From an uncultured bacterium (GTDB lineage: Bacteria; Bacillota; Clostridia; Oscillospirales; Oscillospiraceae): a stretch of 32,997 nucleotides of DNA. Below, in pieces: positions 31,076-32,997 of the stretch. The stretch is taken from positions 1-32,997 of the forward strand of contig CAJMLC010000002.1 of the NCBI GenBank assembly GCA_905214155.1, given 5' to 3'. A program made the translations under genes and the position numbers. Within the stretch, counting starts at the first letter, position 1; the number at the start of each line of letters is the position of its first letter. The notes beneath the pieces were generated by a model. That model was given only the letters and a program-made list of their open reading frames with translations. It was not told the DNA's origin and made no database searches.

Positions 31076-31780
31076 ATGCGGCGGATCTGGGCGATGGTAC
31101 TGGCGCTGGCGCTGCTGGCCGCGCCGGTGCAGGCGGCGGAGGACGAAAAATGGGTGGCGCTGACGTTTGACGACGGGCCGAGCGGCGCCCTGACCGAGCG
31201 TCTGCTCGACGGTCTGGCGGCACGGGATGTCAAGGCGACGTTTTTTGTCTGCGGATACCGCGTGGCGGAGTATCCCGCGGCGCTGCAGCGGATCGCCGCG
31301 GAGGGCCACGAGATCGGGCTGCACAGCGAAAAGCACGATTATATGCAGAAAATGGGATATGAAGCGGTGCTGGACGATCTGACGCGGTGCCGCGCTGAGG
31401 TCGCAGAATGCTGCGGCGCGCAGGCGCGGCTGTTCCGCCCGCCCGGCGGACTTTACAGCGAGACGGTGCTCCGCGCGAGCAGCGAGCTTGACCTGTCGGT
31501 CATACTCTGGTCGGTCGACCCGGAGGATTGGGACGCGAAGAAGGCGGCGAGCGTGCTGCCGACGATCCGAAAGGAAGTATTTCCGGGGAGTATCATTCTG
31601 ATGCACGATCTGCACGAAAGCTCGGTGGACGCGGCGCTGACGGCCATCGACGAGCTGTGCGCACAGGGTTACCGCTTCTGCACCGTGTCGGAGCTGGCGG
31701 AGAAGAGCGGAACGGCGCTGCGGCCCGGCGAGATCTACAGCAGTTTTCGTACCGTTGACGAATCGCAGAAAAACAGGTAA
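31076..31780 (+). CDS. Secreted polysaccharide deacetylase (NodB domain)
   Basis: The 234-residue protein has a short signal peptide (1-21, RRIWAMVLALALLAAPVQAA) and a NodB homology domain. The motifs are TFDDGP (30-35, with D32/D33), H83-S-x-x-H87 as metal ligands, RPPGG (121-125), WSVDPEDW and ILMHDLH (H177). This family removes N- or O-acetyl groups from peptidoglycan or other polysaccharides at the cell surface, which often gives lysozyme resistance. The start at 31076 follows GAAGGAAG; the frame opens earlier but without signal-peptide logic. The closest role is a peptidoglycan deacetylase of the PdaA type, but the substrate is not certain. Confidence 0.92.
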   Translation: MRRIWAMVLALALLAAPVQAAEDEKWVALTFDDGPSGALTERLLDGLAARDVKATFFVCGYRVAEYPAALQRIAAEGHEIGLHSEKHDYMQKMGYEAVLDDLTRCRAEVAECCGAQARLFRPPGGLYSETVLRASSELDLSVILWSVDPEDWDAKKAASVLPTIRKEVFPGSIILMHDLHESSVDAALTAIDELCAQGYRFCTVSELAEKSGTALRPGEIYSSFRTVDESQKNR

Positions 31781-32129
31781 AATATAAGAAAAAATTTCTG
31801 ATCTATTCACTGGCAGAAAAATGTCCGCCATCATCAAGATCGCGCGCGGCGTTGTAAAATTCCAAATGGCCAAATTGTGACCCAGTGAAACGGTCACAAT
31901 TTGGAAAGGAAGAAGAAGGCTGCGGATATGGAGCTTTCGCCGCCCCGGCGGAAGCGCAATGCAGCTGGCTTCTTCTGACGCCGCGGCGGTTCTTTTCTTT
32001 CTCAAAAAGAGAAAGAAAAGAATGGGGGCGCAAAAAGCGGGCGGACAGGGTCGTCCGCCCCTACGGATCCTATCGAAAGTGCAGCGGAAAATCGAAAAAC
32101 GCGATATTTTTTACATACAGGAGGCTATT
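31781..32129. repeat. Intergenic compound repeat before the 5-FTHF cyclo-ligase gene (copy B)
   Basis: This 349-base gap has no gene. It has CCGCCATCATCAAGAT followed by GCGcGCGGCG (31825-31851, 25 of 27 identical to copy A). Next is a 13-bp perfect stem CCAAATTGTGACC/GGTCACAATTTGG with a 9-base loop (31870-31904) that copy A lacks. A pyrimidine/purine palindrome (31990-32022) and a GGGCGGAC/GTCCGCCC hairpin (32039-32064) follow. The ribosome binding site of the next gene (AGGAGG) is at about 32119-32124. Confidence 0.8.
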
Positions 32130-32678
32130 ATGGACAAGAAGGCGCTGCGGGCGGAGATCCGCGCGAAAAAGCGCGCGCTGACAGAGGAGCAGATCGTGCG
32201 TTACAGTGAAGAACTGGCGCAGAAGCTCTTCGCGCATCCGTTCTATCAGGCGGCAAAGAGCATCTACGGCTACATGAGCTACAATCAGGAGGTCCGCACC
32301 ATGCCGATTCTGCGTCAGGCGCAGACGGACGGCAAGCGCGTCGCCGTGCCGAAGGTCTACGGCGACGAGATGAAGTTCCTGTGGCTCGACGACCTGAACC
32401 GCACGGTGTCCGGCGCATACAACATCCCGGAGCCGGTGGGCGATGAGCCGGAGGCCACGGACGAGACGGCGCTGATCCTGATGCCGGGGCTCGCGTTTGA
32501 CCCGGAAGGGCACCGCTGCGGCTACGGCGGCGGCTTCTATGACAAGTATCTCGCGGCGCATAAGGAGCATCCGACGATCGCGCTGTGCTACGGCTTCCAG
32601 ATGTATGAGCATCTGGACGTGGACGAATTCGACATCCCGGTGGACGCGGTGATCGCGGCGGAGGAGGATGCGGAATGA
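32130..32678 (+). CDS. 5-formyltetrahydrofolate cyclo-ligase
   Basis: The 182-residue protein fits the family length. It has the N-terminal KKALRAEIRAKKRALTEEQI, an IYGYMSYNQEV segment, and the signature MPGLAFDPEGHRCGYGGGFYDKYL (about 118-141) that binds ATP and folate. It converts 5-formyl-THF to 5,10-methenyl-THF with ATP, returning folate to the active pool. The start at 32130 follows AGGAGG; open frame further upstream is repeat DNA. The next gene overlaps it by four bases (ATGA), so they are coupled. Confidence 0.95.
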   Translation: MDKKALRAEIRAKKRALTEEQIVRYSEELAQKLFAHPFYQAAKSIYGYMSYNQEVRTMPILRQAQTDGKRVAVPKVYGDEMKFLWLDDLNRTVSGAYNIPEPVGDEPEATDETALILMPGLAFDPEGHRCGYGGGFYDKYLAAHKEHPTIALCYGFQMYEHLDVDEFDIPVDAVIAAEEDAE

Positions 32679-32997
32679 AGATCTGGATGATCGTTGCGGT
32701 CTGCGCGTTCGTATTCCTGGTGTGCTTTTTGTTGGACACGCTGTTCAAGCATCTGTTCCCGAAGTCGAAGCTCGAGAAGAGCAAGACGGCGGTGCGGCCC
32801 GCGCGGCGGAGCGCGACGTTCGGCGTGATCTTGCTGTTCGTGCCGGTCGTGGTGCTGCTGTTTTTCATGCCGGAGGGCGGCGACACGCTGCTGCTCATCG
32901 GCTGCATCGCGGCGCTGATCTTCGGCGTCATTTTGCTGGTGAACTATTTTTCCGTCACCATTTACTATGACGACGAGAAATTTTTGTATAAAACGCT
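32675..32997 (+). CDS. Membrane protein of unknown function, truncated by window end
   Basis: Only the first 107 codons are present. The ATG overlaps the stop of the cyclo-ligase gene (ATGA). Three hydrophobic segments are visible (IWMIVAVCAFVFLVCFLL; FGVILLFVPVVVLLFFM; LLLIGCIAALIFGVILLV), with a positively charged stretch (KSKLEKSKTAVRPARRS) between the first two. The sequence then turns polar (YFSVTIYYDDEKFLYKT), as in proteins where a membrane part precedes a PH-like or beta-rich cytoplasmic domain. I do not recognise the family. Confidence 0.8.
   Translation, partial: MKIWMIVAVCAFVFLVCFLLDTLFKHLFPKSKLEKSKTAVRPARRSATFGVILLFVPVVVLLFFMPEGGDTLLLIGCIAALIFGVILLVNYFSVTIYYDDEKFLYKT

Noticed and set aside
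31870..31904. 13-bp stem as a terminator of the deacetylase gene
   Set aside because: The stem is perfect but is followed by AAAGGAAG rather than a T-run on either strand, and it is part of a repeat; kept only as a structural note.
31025..32005. 326-codon minus-strand frame across the deacetylase gene and repeat
   Set aside because: It is antisense to the deacetylase and ends in dispersed repeat DNA; similar peptides arise at every repeat copy, which explains the apparent conservation.

Overview
The window is about 33 kb of GC-rich, densely coding DNA from a low-GC-type Gram-positive lineage that has become GC-rich. The gene content points to a spore-forming, anaerobic Bacillota of the Oscillospirales (Oscillospiraceae/Ruminococcaceae type). 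Evidence: a CIRCE-controlled groESL operon, an isoleucine T-box leader on ileS, a YtvI-type sporulation membrane protein, an abundant SLH-domain surface protein, a pheB/hom/lysC operon, strong AGGAGG ribosome binding sites, and dispersed palindromic repeats of a kind I associate with gut Oscillospirales (from memory, not searched). Almost everything is core chromosome. I see no prophage, transposase, CRISPR array, tRNA or rRNA.

Layout. 1-0.8 kb: minus-strand nfeD followed by an SPFH/band-7 protein cut by the window edge. 0.9-3.3 kb: THUMP rRNA methyltransferase, a repeat cluster, and a diacylglycerol/lipid kinase. 3.3-5.5 kb: CIRCE-groES-groEL with terminator. 5.6-7.7 kb: a divergent pair, an unrecognised Cys/Pro-rich protein and a secreted serine hydrolase with a C-terminal anchor. 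7.8-12.7 kb: a minus-strand operon pheB-type ACT protein, iron alcohol dehydrogenase, homoserine dehydrogenase, aspartokinase, DUF6512-type membrane protein. 12.8-14.8 kb: ytvI and an RluA-family pseudouridine synthase, convergent with an L,D-transpeptidase (14.8-16.2 kb). 16.7-19.7 kb: the SLH surface protein. 19.9-23.8 kb: ileS with T-box, and a TtcA-family protein. 23.9-24.9 kb: rplM-rpsI. 25.4-29.5 kb: minus-strand tsaC, coaE, M18 aminopeptidase, M14 peptidase. 29.9-32.99 kb: prfA, and on the plus strand a polysaccharide deacetylase, 5-formyl-THF cyclo-ligase and a truncated membrane protein.

The genes fall into translation and its quality control (ileS, prfA, rplM, rpsI, TsaC, TtcA-like, RluA, THUMP methyltransferase, groESL), cell envelope (SLH protein, L,D-transpeptidase, deacetylase, M14 peptidase, serine hydrolase), and aspartate-family amino acid synthesis (hom, lysC, ACT protein).

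The least ordinary signals lie between or across genes rather than being a new gene system. (i) Three genes (8329, 13904, 26278) have their Shine-Dalgarno in the 3' arm of a hairpin; in two of these the hairpin is a terminator-like stem whose U-rich tract runs straight into the AUG. (ii) A 163-bp inverted-repeat element lies between hom and lysC and supplies part of the hom stop codon. (iii) A ~1.6-kb lower-GC segment begins inside one convergent gene and ends inside the next, as expected for recombination. (iv) Several families of dispersed palindromes include a 50-nt perfect palindrome and two compound copies in opposite orientation.
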